A stretch of DNA of 64,000 nt from Neodiprion pinetum (GCF_021155775.2 NC_060235.2:36868607-36932606); one strand, 5' to 3'; counted from the stretch's first letter, positions 25,601 to 39,193 are shown. The notes: generated by a model from the letters alone, not told the origin. Program-made: numbers and translations.

Positions 25601-28600
25601 CCCCCAGCGAGCCGTTTGATAATTACCCTCGCGACGTCCGAGGTACGCGCAGGTTGACCGGATCATCCTGGCCGCCTGCTTGCCTGTTCGTCGGCTTCTC
25701 TTAACCGCTTTCCGCCTCTAATTGCTCTAAGCCGCAACCGAATCCCAAGGTGGTTGGTTCGCCCGGATTCCGCATTGACGCGAAACACCTCCCAAGACGG
25801 TGAAAATTAGACGGCTTCGTCGCTTCTTTCAAACTCCAGCTCCAAGTAGGAAGAAGGGATTCGGAAGTTGGGGGGGGTTAATTTCTTTTCGTGCCCCGGG
25901 ACGCCGCGCCGCAGCGCCGATTCTTCGATCCGCGTTGAAAAGCTTCTCGCCTGCTGAAATTTTTCTTCCAAAATGATTTGTATGCACCCAGAAAGGATTT
26001 GTTTAATTTATCGCACATTGTAAAATATATGGTTATTCCATTCAAATAAATGTTATTTGTATCCAACAAAAATGTGATCGGAACAATAATTCGTCTTATC
26101 AAGTGAATCAAAATTTATTTTATTCGATAAAACATTTATTTAGCCCTAATTGATCTTCACGCATGGTAAATATAACGAATTCTTTTTTTCTGTGTACAGT
26201 TAGAATATATCACTTAGTTTTCAAGCTTGGGAAAGAATTGCAAGATTCATCGAAAAATCAATTCTATGATTCCGACACCAAAGTTTCTTTTTCCATTGTA
26301 TAAATATACCTGACGTGTCGCTTTTAAATTCGATTCTTTAATTTTCCCATATTTCAATTCGACTCGATATCATCTCCACACGATACTTGACCGTAAAGAA
26401 ATCTCGGCAATTCCCGAGCACATAATTCGATCGCGCAACGCGTAATCCGTGGTCGTAATAATTTCCATGGGGGTGGCTTACAACGTATAACGAGAATGAA
26501 ATCCCGCAGCCCGATATACTTTCCGGAAATAAATAGCCGGCCATAGCGTGTGACCGCATAAAACATTCAGGCAAGGTAGGCCTTTGAGCTGCGGATGGTG
26601 AAGGTTCGGCCCCGGTTATGGGGTGTATAAACCCGATCTAAAAGTCTATAACTTAAGGACCTAGCGAGAAGGGCGGTAGGCCAGAAGCCCACCAAACGAA
26701 CGGGTAAAAAGGCCGTGGGGCATATCTGCAAGGCAGGACGAACCGTTACGTAATTAGCCAAATACTAGCTGGCGAAACTATCAAGCCTTATTACAAACGG
26801 GACGAAGTGTCGAACAAAAGTTGCAAAGCAAATCGTAGCGCAGAATCCGCCCTAAGGATACGCGACGTAACGCGTAGGTGAATTATGTAATTGAAAAGGG
26901 GGTGGCGCAGGGTTCGCATATTTTCGACCCCGGCGTTGATGGACTCGGTCGGCGGGAGGTCGTTCATAAATTATATAATGCGGGGGCGTTAATTATGGCA
27001 GAGCTTAGGTCCGCTCGGGGGCTGTTTAGGGATCGAATGCGGGGGGCGGGACGCCGCCGTCAACGTCGCCGCTGACGGCGTAGGCCTCGAGGCCCCGGCA
27101 GAATCTGTCGGATGGGGGATTACACGTTTAATTAACCCGACTGCGTGCCGCGCCTCGCCGCGCCGCGGGGTAAGCAAAGTCGAACCGAACGCAACCGGGT
27201 CCAACTCCTCTTCTAGCCCCAGGCCCTCGGCTCCTCTGACTACGTGACACAAATACCTACGTACAACGTGTAACCGCGGAGTTTTACTCCCGCCAAAGTC
27301 CCAGTGACGTGACGTGCGGGATGCAGAGGACACGAAGAAACTTCGTTAAACTATATACCGTCGGAATGTTTGCACGGATTTAATCATCATCCCGCTTTCA
27401 TCACCCCTCTGAAAACTTAAGGATATACCTACTCCGACATGACTACTTTTTTCGACAGAAGAACTTGAAACAATTTGTTTTTTTTTTTTTTTGTTTTCTT
27501 TTTTTTTGGCGGCTCGATTTTCGCATGTGCGGGATTAACTACCTCAAACTAAAAGGAAAAACATGTGCCTTTTTTTTTGATATGTCCTGAAATTTTTCCC
27601 TTAGAATATTTTGTTCGGTAAGATAAGTCGGGCGTTGCAATTTTTCTTCAATTTCTTTCACACAAAAAACACGTTAGGTTGCATTTGTTTCCGACGGTGG
27701 AATCGAAGTGGTAAAAATTTGAAGATGAAGCGTTTTAATTCTAAGATTTAATAAAAAAATCGATGAAACGGCAACGACTAAGGTAGGCCTGAGAACTGGA
27801 GGATGTAGATATCTCAGTGCAAAACAATATGACAAATTGAAATTTTAGCCAAACGAAAATTATTATCGTAGAAACATGGTGGCAGAAAGTTGGTTAATTC
27901 CTCAAGACGGTGGCGGAAGATTTTCCCGACGTATCCATATATTACCCGGAGTTTCATGCATACATGTAATAATATTTACGCGAGTATCCAGTCATCAGCG
28001 TGGCGAGGATGGTTTCCGGTTATCGCGATATGACGCCAAGTTTCTCAAGTTTTAATTGTTTCGGGGGAAATAATATTCTCCTCGGCCTATTGTGTCTGTC
28101 GGGACGTGGAAGCAACGCTCTGCAGGAATCCTTGCCGAAGCGCAGGGTGAGGAAGGGGGTGAAGGGATGGGGGTGAAGATGAAGACTGATTGTGAGGCGG
28201 CGGGCCCGTCATCGTCCTCTTGAGCCAGGTTGAGCCTGGAGTGACGCCGCGCGGATATAAGCCGTGGGATTTTTACTCATTTTTGGAACAACACGCCCAA
28301 GGATTTACGGGACAGCGAAACCCGGACCCGCGTGTTTCCATATACAACGGGGTTTTAGTTTTTTTTTTTTTTTTTTGTTTTGTTTTTTACGACATATATA
28401 TGTACGTACGGTGTTTTATCCTTATCCCTTGTTTTATCCCGCTTAATGCAATAATTGTTGCGAGGTTCTCATTCACGGCAACCGGTCTCATCCTACTTTG
28501 AATTTATACACACATTGTGGTTGTTGTTGCTGTTTGCAAAAGTGTTCGCGAAAGAATGAAAAGGGGAGGAAAAGAATAATCATCGAACACAGAAAACTTT

Positions 28601-29211
28601 CGTTAGGTCGGAATTCCCGACATTAAGAATGGGTAACTGACAATTTTTGGTAAACAATTAAGTTTTCGAGAATTTTGTTTCAAACAGCCTCGCGTCGAGA
28701 TGCGATGTACGTACATCCAAGATAGTTTCCTATCAAAGTAGGGAATTAATTTATCACCGTTCGTAACGAGTGAGGAACGGTTTTTAGTAGATATAGGACT
28801 ACTGCACACCGTAAGCGGCGGGATGACGGTCGTAATAAGATTATATAAGATTATAGTCCGCAACGCCGGAAGTTTGTATTGGAGATTTGAGGTAGTGGAA
28901 TAAAATCACCTGGTGCACACGTCAGTTAGAAGAGCCATAGACGGGGCAAAGTTACGAATCTTCGCAGGTGTATCGACCGATAAAATAATTACATCGAGAG
29001 GAGCGACATTCGGACAAGGCTTGCTAAGCGCGTTGCTTAAGCGACTGCATTTCGAGGATGCTTCATGAATCACCTGCGGCATATGGAAACACCACGCGAA
29101 ACATGGATTGAAATCGACGTTATTTCGTACATGCGTGATAATTGTCGTAACAAGAATAATAAAAACGAGAAGTATATCACAGTTACCTATGTTACAGTCA
29201 TATGGTGTATA

Positions 29212-29823
29212 TTAGGGTAGTCCGAAGGAAATTTTTATTTATTTTTTTGCTCTTACCCCCTCAGATGTCAGTGTTTGATAGAAAGAAAAGAGTACTCTCA
29301 GAATATAAGCTCGTTAACTCAAGTCTAACAGGTCGGTATTTCAATTTTTATTTCCCATTTATTTAACGTGGGAAAATTTCATTTTTCGTTGAAAGTTAAA
29401 ATACTCGTCAGGTATTCGATATTTTTCAAATTCATGCATAAATCCATGAAGCTGATTCTTCAAGCTTTCCAGACCTCCATAATAATGCATGGTTATCGTC
29501 ATAGAAAACATATTGCCGTCGTAACAGAGAAAATCGATAATGTTATAACGATGATAACTATGCTTTGCTACAGCGATTTGCAAAGTTTGAAGAATCGGTA
29601 TCAAGGATCTACGTGCGAACTTAAAGAATATTGGATATTATACGAGTAATTTAACTGTTAAAAAAAAAGTTAAATTTTCCCATGGCAAATGAATGGGATA
29701 TAAAAATTAAAAGATCTACCTGTCAGATCTAACAATACAGAGCTTATCTCTTGGGAGGATCTTTCTATAAAATATCAACATTCGAGGGTGTATAAAGAAA
29801 CTACTTTTTTTTAACCACCCTGG
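29212..29823. mobile_element. Foldback element: about 612-bp imperfect palindrome
   Basis: The whole segment is an inverted repeat centred near 29517. The ends read TTAGGGTAG on the left and CCAGGGTGG (reverse complement) on the right. Further in, the arms share AACAGGTCGG-like / GACAGGTAGA blocks, the TTTATTTCCCATTTATTT-like block and GGGAAAATTT. Both strands show a similar open frame (plus 29368-29649 and minus 29359-29604, each containing L-x-SLKN), explained by the palindrome rather than by two genes. TA dinucleotides flank both ends (29210-29211 and 29824-29825), suggesting but not proving a Tc1/mariner-type insertion. Confidence 0.7.
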
Positions 29824-29911
29824 TATACGCACGTATAAGATATGTTATTACGAGTATAATTCAAAGTATACAATATAAGTTAAATAAAAATAAAATAATA
29901 ATGATACTGAC

Positions 29912-30097
29912 GTTGGACGGGTTGGCGATGATGTTTGTGGGACTACTGACCGCGTTGCTGTGGGTCTGGTCCGTCTTCAGCTCTCGATGATTACTGAACT
30001 GGACGTAAACAGCTCTTCCTCTCAGCTGGGCCACGCAGGATGCGTAATACGTCACCATTGTGGCCGCAGCCCCTTCGTCGGCCATCTCCAAAAAGGC
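29912..30097 (-). CDS. heph: heph exon: second half of RRM1 and start of inter-RRM linker
   Basis: This 186-nt, phase 0-0 exon encodes 62 residues. It continues directly from the previous exon (KGKNQ joined to AFLEM, splitting the RNP1 segment). It carries the second RRM1 helix (ADEGAAATMVTYYAS), the last strand YVQFSNHRELKT, and then a polar Asn/Ser/Thr-rich linker ending IIANPSN. The acceptor is gtttgttgtttcag. The donor is AAC|gtcagt, weaker than the other donors in this gene. YVQFSNHRELKT corresponds to YIQFSNHKELKT of vertebrate PTB, which is diagnostic. It lies between a 21.5-kb intron on its 5' side and an 18.5-kb intron on its 3' side. Confidence 0.96.
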
Positions 30098-31317
30098 CTG
30101 AAACAACAAACGAAGATATTACTTTCACCTGTCGAAAGCTCGATGATCATTTTGAATCTGGAAAACGTCGCGGTGCATTCAGTTTGCAAAATTGACTCAC
30201 TCCGAAGGGGAGGGTGAAAAAAAGCGTGTACAAAATCATTATATATATGTATATATATTCACGTGACGCGCACGCCGCGAGCATCGTTTACTCTTTAGCG
30301 ATGGGCGAGGAATTGCGAAAGTGGCGGAGGGGAGGGGGGGATTATTTTCCCGTGGGAAAGCCGCGAACACGAATATCCCCCGGAGGAGTTTTGCTTGCCG
30401 CTGTACAAATCCCGGGGACTCGCTTAATTTCCAATTTGCGAGAGAGTGTTTACACGTTCGGCCTAGTTTCCCGCTCGTCGTCTCGCCTTTGCTGCCGCGC
30501 TGATATTTTAGTTCCCCAATTCGCTTGCCCCATCTTCTCTCTCTCTGACTCTGCAACGTTCCTTAATTAATCTGCATAATTTCCCGACCCCACTCGCTCC
30601 CCCCCACCGCCCACCGCCCACCTCCCTCCGCCTTGGGAAGCCTCCTCTCTTACGGTTACATCGGGCCAGATTAAATTTCCCTCGATGGGGTTGGTTGGCC
30701 GCCTCCGCGGGTCCTCTTTCTCAAATGATAGAAGCCTTCTTCGGCCGTAAGACTCGTCGCGAATCTAATCGCTGAAATATCGACTCGACTCTGAGGTAGA
30801 TTTTACTTCAGCAAATTCGTCGAATCACCGACGTCTGTACGTAAATATCAGCAGGAATGCTTTTCACCTGACCGCGACTACATTCGATATTCTCTTCGTA
30901 ATAAATGATAATAAATCTGAACTACAGCTCACTCCAGAAGGCACGAAGATATTTGACGGAAGAAAAAGTGGGAATATAACTCGGAGGGAGGTGGGAATTT
31001 ACGCTGAGGTGCGATAATGGGATTTTACCGGAGTTAAGTACCGCATATAATCATTGTTTCATCGTGGATGCGGGAGCCGAGGCGAGGCGAGGCGAGGGTG
31101 TTGGCAAGGTTAATCCGGGGGGTCGACCTGACGATAAATAACAAACAGCTGAGCTAGTGGTTTCAACCCCTCATCTCGGCGCAACCGTTCTGCGGGAAGA
31201 GGGCACCGCCACCACCTCCTCCCCCTCTTCACTTTCTACAGTTAACAATTTGTACCGGATTATTGTGTTATATATATATATAAGAGATGGAAGACGAAAT
31301 TTTCTAGGCGTTGTGCG

Positions 31318-31365
31318 ATCATCATCACCATCAGCATCATCATCATCGTCGTCGTTATCAGGATC
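31318..31365. repeat. (CAT/CGT)n imperfect trinucleotide repeat
   Basis: CAT-type units in the plus strand. The Asp-rich minus-strand frame through it is a by-product. Confidence 0.85.
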
Positions 31366-31706
31366 GTTACAGTTCCCGGATTCATCGCGAAAATGAAAGA
31401 CAGAGGCGCGTCGAAACAACAAGCAAGGGAAATTTCGCGGGACACAAGGTTCAATTCTCTCCTCAGAATGTCCCTCCGTCCTTAATTCATTTTCATGGAA
31501 GTGTAAGTGAACTGTAAATCGCGGAAAACGAAACGAATAGATCTTTGGAAGAAGAAACGGTGCCTTGTGCGTGTATACAAGCCGTGTGTATAAAAGACTA
31601 TAAACTGAGAAAAAGCGATCCTGTGAAACCCTAGGAGGCTGCTCGTTGAACGCGCGTTGCTTTGCTCGCCTGATTTCTTTTTCTCGTATTTATTTATTTA
31701 TTTTTA

Positions 31707-31821
<115 letters not shown>

Positions 31822-32302
31822 CTCAAATCAATATTGCTTAAGCTCGACTCGTTCGATGAGCCGGGAGCGTATAGCGACGGAGACAAAGAGGGAAAAGAGA
31901 TGAGGGTGTGCAGTAAAGCGGGAGGAAAATAAAACTCGGTCGGTCGAGAACCTTCTACGGATCGGGAGAAAAAGCAAAGATATTTAAGAGAGAAATAAAG
32001 GGATTGTATATATGTGTACATATATATGTACAAACACATGGTACGTACAGTAGCATCGACCAAACCCGGTGATTACAGAGCACGGCTTAGCCGTTTATTA
32101 CTCAAAAGTTGGATAGTATCGAATCTCGGAAAATTGTTAGCTGTTATCCCGGTGGTATAAGGTCAATAATCAATCCCATAATATCTCGATTACCGAAGAG
32201 CTGGGAGGGTAAATTTATCATTAAGAGTGACCGAAAACCAGAAGCAAACGATCATTTCAATCCAATCGCGTCATATTTATGACTATCGTCAAGGTTACAT
32301 AA

Positions 32303-32622
32303 GGGGCCATCCGTAAATGAAGTCACACGTTAATGGGGGGAGAGGGTATCACCGTAATGTGACATAGTGTGACAAGGGGCAGGGGGGGGGGGGGATCAAA
32401 AGCTTTGTGACGTCACATGTTAAAATTTAAAGTACTAAAACACGAAATTTATATATAAAGATTATTTATTAATAAAAATAAGAAAAAAAATGAAATACAT
32501 GCGTAAGTTTGAAAAATTTGTGACGTCACATCGGGGGGGAGGGGGTTCTAAAAATGTGACAAGGGCGGGGGGAGGGGTTTAAAAGTTCTAAAATTCGTGT
32601 GACGTAATTTATGGATGGCCCC
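32303..32622. mobile_element. Harbinger-like MITE (320 bp)
   Basis: The 27-bp terminal inverted repeats start GGGGCCATCC and differ at three positions. They are flanked by identical TAA trinucleotides at 32300-32302 and 32623-32625. A 3-bp TWA-type duplication is characteristic of the PIF/Harbinger superfamily, though the family name here is an inference. The interior holds G-rich runs (including 12 or more consecutive G near 32383-32395) and two copies of GTGACGTCACAT in subterminal positions. There is no open frame of useful size. Confidence 0.75.
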
Positions 32623-32651
32623 TAATAAATCGAACCTTTTACCCAACAGCT

Positions 32652-32675
32652 TATATATATATATATATATATATA
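32652..32675. repeat. (TA)n microsatellite
   Basis: A TA array starting 27 bp past the TAA flank of the Harbinger-like element. Confidence 0.95.
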
Positions 32676-33825
32676 CATATCTGAAATCGTAGGGAGGAAA
32701 ACAAAATGTCGGTAAAGCAAATAATTCATCCGCGAAGCATCACGTAGTTAAACGAGAACCATCTCGTGTAATCGCACGACTAAATCCACCAACTCTCGTG
32801 GGTTATACATGTATATGTATAATATACGTATAGACGTGTATAATAATTTTAGTCCCTCATCTGGCAGATCAAACGAGAGTTGCGGCATAATATGAACTAG
32901 AGATTTAAAGGAGAAGGAGCTTCGTGCGCCTCGCTCGAAATACGCGGTACGAGATGACAGTTATTAAAAATTCCCGGATACGTTTAAGCCGGTCAAAGGA
33001 ATCCGACGGGACGGACGAGTGTTTGCCGGCTCTGTGGCGCGTAATTTCCTCTCGGCCCGCAGAACGTGATGAAAATATGAGAAACGATTTTCAAGAGTTC
33101 GGGCTTGTTTTTCACCGAGTGCCGAGAGCGAGGGAAGGACGCAGATAGGAAAGAGAAGAATCGGGAAGGGCGGGAAGAGAAGAAGAGAAGCGACTCCCTG
33201 CAACACCGAAGCCGCCTTTCTTCCCTCGAGGGTGGGTGGAAACTAAATTTCAGATCCGTATCTCCGATCGTCATTGCGAGGAAAACGCGGCTGTAACTCC
33301 GTTAGCGAATTCCCCACGTAGCCGGCCTCCGACACACGCTGCACTTGCGAATGAAATGCGCATAAATGTGGTATGGAACGGGGAACGAAGCCGAGGCGGA
33401 GATTTTCACCGACAAACATTTCGTCCGTTCGTCGGCACTCGTCCCCGTTTTCCAACTCCCTCCCCTGCACGCGGTGCATTACGCCCGACCAACCGCACGT
33501 CCAACCGAGCAACCGCGACCCGGTCAACCAACACCTGGACAAAACGCGAACGGTCCGAAAGCCCGCTACCTCGATTCGGCGTAATTAACGCAGGTATAAC
33601 TGAATTCCATGCAACCGGTGAAACGAACGGCGCGCTCGTATGCGGTGAACCTTTTTATTTTTTTCTTCTTTTCTTCTATTTTTTTTGTTTTTTATCTTTC
33701 CGATCGTAAACCTTCCTCTTTCACCCTGCATGCGTCCCAAAACACCCGTTTAATTTGCGGTAAATTGTGCCCGTGTACAAAGTATGGAAATGCGCGTGCA
33801 GTTGTAGCGAGCGAGCGAGCGAACG

Positions 33826-33945
33826 GCGACGATCGTCATCATCATCGTTATTGTCATTATTTTCGTATCACCAATTGCAATTAATTTAACGATAATAATC
33901 GCATCGGTGATTATGATGATGATGATAACGATGGCGGTGGGGTGC
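33826..33945. repeat. Paired CAT and ATG simple repeats forming an inverted repeat
   Basis: A CATCATCATCG-type run (about 33837-33858) is followed, after roughly 55 bases, by GATGATGATGATAACGATGG (about 33914-33936), its near reverse complement, so the segment can fold. Confidence 0.75.
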
Positions 33946-34767
33946 CGATAATTATCATTTCGGTATATGAGGGTACAAGCAGATACGATATAAACCAGCA
34001 GTTTCTGGATTATGTATTTTGCAAGGTACGAATTATATTATATACGTATATATATACACTGTACAAGTTTCAATTTATTTCCTCTCGGCGTGTGTAAACG
34101 GCACTGCAATCGCTTACGAAATCAATTTCGGCACGCTGCGTGGGCATCGTCGGATGTTGTTCAGTATCATCGCTTATTCGAAATCCGAAATCAAATTTTT
34201 ATTTTACACAAAATTAAAGTCATGCGGATCGGGTTATGCTTGTCACCCAAGGTACTTGTCACATGCGATGAGAAATGCTACGCGAAGACTTCCTCGAGAA
34301 ACTTGACACTTCTCATAAAATATCATCCTCCAAACACCAGAGAATTATGTTCCGCGAACCAAAAGCCGGACCAGTTGGACCGGTTTTGCAATTGTTTCCG
34401 CAAACTACACTCGGTGATAACTTAAGGTTTCAATGATTAATTATGCGTGAGAATCGTTGGTAACTGCGCACACGTTAATCACCGTTGAATTTTAATTTCC
34501 GTTTCTTTTTTACCCCCCCACCCCGGCGTATTTACACGCGCAGAGTGTTTTTGGTCGGCGAACGTAGTAGAAACGATAGTGAGCGGCGGCATAGCATCGG
34601 CCGCCTGTGTCGGGGGTTGTTTTAACGCAAAACTGTACACATCGACACGACCCGCAAGGGCGCGAGAGTTCGCCCGCTGGGTTAGAACGGTTGTTTGCGG
34701 TTGTTATCGCGCGATTACTTTGCATTTCTGGCGGAGCGGTCCCGGGGTGGATAAAACAGCGCGGGAA

Positions 34768-34826
34768 CGAGAGAAAAAGGAAGAGGAAGAGGAAGAGGAA
34801 GAGAAAGAGAGAGAGAGAAAGAGGGG
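34768..34826. repeat. GAAGAG/GA-rich simple repeat
   Basis: A purine tract with GGAAGA units followed by GA repeats. It is pyrimidine-rich in the heph transcript. Confidence 0.95.
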
Positions 34827-37581
34827 TAAAGCGAAAAGGGGGTGGAAAAAACGCGTCATCGCCCCGTCCTTCACCGGGAATACGCGTTCTCGGGGGGAAA
34901 CAGTGGCGGATTCAAGGGAAGAAGGAAAAGTAAAAAAGGGAAATAATAATCCCGACGAACAAGCCCCGGGCAGGCAGCAGAGAATATCATTCCGCTCTCA
35001 AGGCTGCGGGTAGTGTAGTCGGATAATTCAGGCCGCACGCGGTCGTAGGAGAATCGAGAAGGCAAACGCCGTGCGGTGATAGAGCTGTGTGTAAAAGTAC
35101 GTGATACAAGAGCTTGCGATACATACGTCTATCTATATATATACATATATATATAACCCTATAACTCTCGGGGCTTACGTTTCGCTAATTGAAAAGTTAC
35201 GTGCGATTATCCCGCAGCGCTGGGAGGGAAATTTCGAGTTACGACCCCTCGTCATGGTTTGTTCTGCATAGGTACTACACGGAGATAGTAGAGCTTCCGT
35301 CCCATAATCGCGCCGAGCTTGCGACTCGGATAAACGCGCACGGATCTTGTTCAGAGAATAAGTACACGTGTAACGCTCGCGTTGTTCCAGCGTTATTCCT
35401 GCCAGATTCCCGGTTCCCGGTGAAGCCGCGTTTTCTCAAATTTTCGCACGAAACGTGGCTAATTGGCCGCCTTTCATTTTCAGGAGCGGAAGAAACAGGA
35501 GAAAGATTCTCGCAGGGTCGCATCCGCGAAGGCAGAGGGAAATAATCAATAGCAATCCCATTCTCGGGAACCACCGCGTGATCCTCCCCAACATGATCCG
35601 AAAGTACCTCCAGGTCGCCGTCGTCCTGGGAAATTCTCCTCCCTACGCCACTTCCGTTTATACTACTGCGCGGAATTTTCGCTGCCACAGCGACATTGTC
35701 GTTTAGTTACAAGGAATCGGAAATATCGTAATGCTGCGAGTCTATGATAAGGTCGGGAAAATTCTCCAACGAAATGTCGCATCGCTGCGATTTTACGAAG
35801 CAAGAACTGTTTCGAACGGCTGTAAGGCGTTTAGACGCGAACAACGTTTACGAGATTCGAGTGATTTTTTGACTCCTCGATGATTCCGTGAGACAACGAT
35901 CCGAAAGATCTTGTATGGTCGAAGCTTCTTCGATTCGAAGTTACCTCGGATTTTCGTATTGGTTTCGATCATCCAGGATGGTAGTTCTAGGTTTATTATG
36001 AATTTGAATGAGAACGCATAATGATTGAGCTGTCGAATCGTAATATCATTTATTAGCTCACGTGGGAAAAACCTGAGTCATAAAATCCCATGACGTTAAG
36101 TCGATCTTATTTCACATTCATTATCGTTACGCGTATATCCCATCATTATATGATATCAAATCCGTCCGTTGACTCACACCATCGCAATTTCGCATACGTG
36201 ATACGTTGTTTTCGCATTATTTTCGTGCATCTATACCGGGGGAACTCGAGCCGTTGCCGTTCTCGCGATCTCTATGACAAGAACTATTTTCGTCAACCTC
36301 GTGAGGTTGGATGTGTATCATCGGCCTTAGGCCTTGTCGTGAACGTGTTTTCCGAAGCGCGTCGTTCCGGCGACTGCTCCAAATTCGCACGCGCGTCAAC
36401 TCGCTTATCCGCGAGAAATTAGGCACCAGCGCTGCCATGAGCCGATAGATCACGGCGATCTTGAGAAACTACGATGGCGCGATATCCAACGACTTTCAGT
36501 CACCAAACAGATCTTGAAAAAGGTTTCAGGGTGGTTAAACTTCCGGTGAAAGTTGCCGCACGGTTCTAAAGAATCAGATCACGCGAGAAGGATCCACTCT
36601 TTTTTCTCTCTCTCCCGCTAGACGAGAATATTATGTACATGCGGAATATTTTGAAAAGCCGAAAGCTGTCAGCGGGGGAAATTGAGTTGAGCATTACACA
36701 GGCGTCGCATTACCGGCACTAACCCAGCCATTAGCGCAAAAGCACTAAATATTTAACTGGCTTTCGTACACAATATATTTACCCTTCCCGGGTAAGGATT
36801 GCTACCATTATTTCAGAGGCAGGGAGCGTCTCTTGAACCCAGCGCGGTGGGACGGGCCGGTCCCAAAAGGTGCGACCCTCGGATCCCGGATTTGGATCCC
36901 AGATTTCTCCCTAACGCCTCGACGTTTCAATGAACCGATGCTAAATTAACTTCTCAGTGTTCTTCCGCCTCGGCTGACTCCACGATCTGTGACTGTGGTT
37001 GAACTCGCTTTCAAACAATGCCACGTGAATTCCTTAGTCGCCGTGTTCCAAGCTGCTTCCAAAATTTTTCTTTCTGATTCGTGTCTTGTTTTTGCGCTCC
37101 ACGTGCTTTGTCGTTGAACATCGGATGACTTTCAAGTTTCGGGGCTCACTCATAATCGTTATCGAGCCGCCTGATCTTATACTCAGACTTTAACCACGAA
37201 TCTTGAGCTTCGCGGCAAGCTTATAAGATTTGTGCAAAGGGTAATTACGGTTTGAACATGACAAAGGTGGAAAGAGAAATTCCGCTTCTCCGTGTTCGTC
37301 GATTCGTCAAGGACGAAGAAATTTATAGTAAATTTTCATCCGGACCTGGCGGTGGGACGTGTGTTTTGAGTCTTACCCCCACCCCTCTCCTCCTCGTCGC
37401 CTTTTCAATCTCCTCCGAAAGCGTTCTTTATGACGAAAAAGATCACGGAGCCAATATTTTCTTACGACTCGTTCGGAATTCCCGCCGTTAAATGGCTTTC
37501 GCGTCGCGCGACCGCGGCGAGTCACGCGCGAGGAGATGCATTGTGGCCTCAAAGAAGAGAGACCGCTGCTATGTGTAATAA

Positions 37582-37620
37582 AGGGAGAGGGAGAGGGAGA
37601 GGGAGGGAGAGGGAGAGAGG
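37582..37620. repeat. GGGAGA simple repeat
   Basis: Tandem GGGAGA-type units of about 39 bp. Confidence 0.95.
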
Positions 37621-39157
37621 AACACCGTTATCGAGAATCGCCCGACGGAACGGAGCGCAGAAAAGATCCTCTTCGTCCCGTTTCTCACGCCCCCTCAATT
37701 TTTCAGCCGATCGATGTATCGCCCGCCTCCTCTTCGTCCTCCTCCTCATCCTCCTTCGGTATATAAGAACCTGAATTTTTATTCGCTACATTCTACAACC
37801 TTCCGCAAAACCATTTCCCCACCCGTTCCCGCTTCTTCCCTACGACGGAATGAAAAAAATCGGAGGGAAAAAAAAAAAACATTTCTCTTAGTCACGCGTA
37901 AGCAGCGATTTCACTCTCGGTATATTCGTGCCAGGCCGCACATGTTTCACACCCAGAAATTTTCCTTAAAATCTCAGAATGGACTGCTTTCAAACGAAAG
38001 GGGAAGGAATCAAATCTCGTCTGGTTTATCCGGCCGGTTCTTTTGAGTTCTGAAATTGCGGAGAACGAAAGTGGAGGTCAAGCGAGTGTGCAGGCCGATA
38101 AAAAATAATCCATCTCATTCACGTTCAACGCTCATTAATTTCTGACACAAATGCAGATTCTGAAATTGAATAGCAATTTTTTAACCAAAATTTTATCGCG
38201 AATCATGTAACAGAGAATTTCAATGTTTTTGAATATCGCGGTTTTATTCAAAATTCTCAAGACATTTTCAGGTTTTTTTTTTCTTCTTTCTATACACTGT
38301 TAAATTGTGATGATCGATCAATTGAAAAGTATAGCAACTGAACCAAATCTCTATACGTGTACTTGTGACTGAATTCCCAAGTACTGATAACAACGGGATC
38401 AGCGAATGTTCACATTCTCCCGATTGGTTCAACAATAAGTTAGTAAGCTCGAAGTTGCAGAGTGGTTTGAGAACGTGTCCAGTCGGAAAGATTGAGAGCT
38501 GAAAAAGACGCGCGATATTAGTTTCAAGGAAAGTTCGTCGGGGTCGTATTACACAGCAGCTGTGAAAGGTTGTCAGACTATCGGGATCGTTAAGTGAGCG
38601 AGTGCACACCTATCCATAGAATCTATAGGTAGAAGAATGTTGGAAATAAAGCTTCGCCGGGCGGCCGCCCGTAAACAATGGTTACTTGATAAAACACGTC
38701 AAATTATAAAGATATATTCTCCGTTGATGCCGCGAGTTCCGCACAATGTCTACCCGAGTAAATCTCGGTGCAGCTAAGAGGAAAATCGGGATTATTTTCA
38801 CCTCTTAAACCATTTTCCATACGCGTCCCGGAGTCGGTATTAATGATATAATATTTCTTTGATTCGCCCCTAAGATTTGGAATATGCGCGGTTGTTGCTT
38901 CGCATCCTTGGAATAGGTGCCCCGTTCGTGGCTGCAGGTCGGGGATAAATTACGGTCTCCACCTATCATTTCCCCGACTCCTGCAGGAGCATCGCGCCTC
39001 GCTTTGGTTGGTCAAACGAGAAATAGACTCCCGAGTCAGTCGGTCGTATCCGACTTCCGCAAAACTACCTGATTGAGTTTCTTTCCGACTACCTGCAATG
39101 CGCTTCGGCGGCACGCCGGCAAGGCAGCTTTCGCCTCTCGTGCCGCGATTACGTATA

Positions 39158-39159
<2 letters not shown>

Positions 39160-39193
<34 letters not shown>

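Larger units (their letters stand above)
11406..29911 (-). other. heph: heph intron upstream of the RRM2-start exon
   Basis: This 18506-bp intron has donor AAC|gtcagt and acceptor ctatttctgttgcag. It contains a GA array close to its 3' end in transcript sense (11654-11691), a piggyBac-like MITE (14435-14822), a possible plus-strand exon (16507-16736), tandem and simple repeats (20223-20250, 21739-21760, 22581-22634), a GC-rich patch around 26880-27320 and a foldback element (29212-29823). The rest is unique-looking sequence without recognisable genes. Confidence 0.8.

Noticed and set aside
26900..26945. tRNA-like GGTTCGCATATTTTCGACCCC segment
   Set aside because: Resembles a T-arm only loosely, with no acceptor stem or D-arm around it.
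29359..29649. Two similar small proteins on opposite strands
   Set aside because: Their similarity is caused by the palindromic foldback element, not by gene duplication.
31171..31422. Asp-rich minus-strand frame
   Set aside because: Translation of an imperfect CAT/CGT repeat.
33236..33709. 157-codon plus-strand open frame
   Set aside because: Ends in a poly(T)-encoded Phe/Leu run; overlapping frames are equally open.
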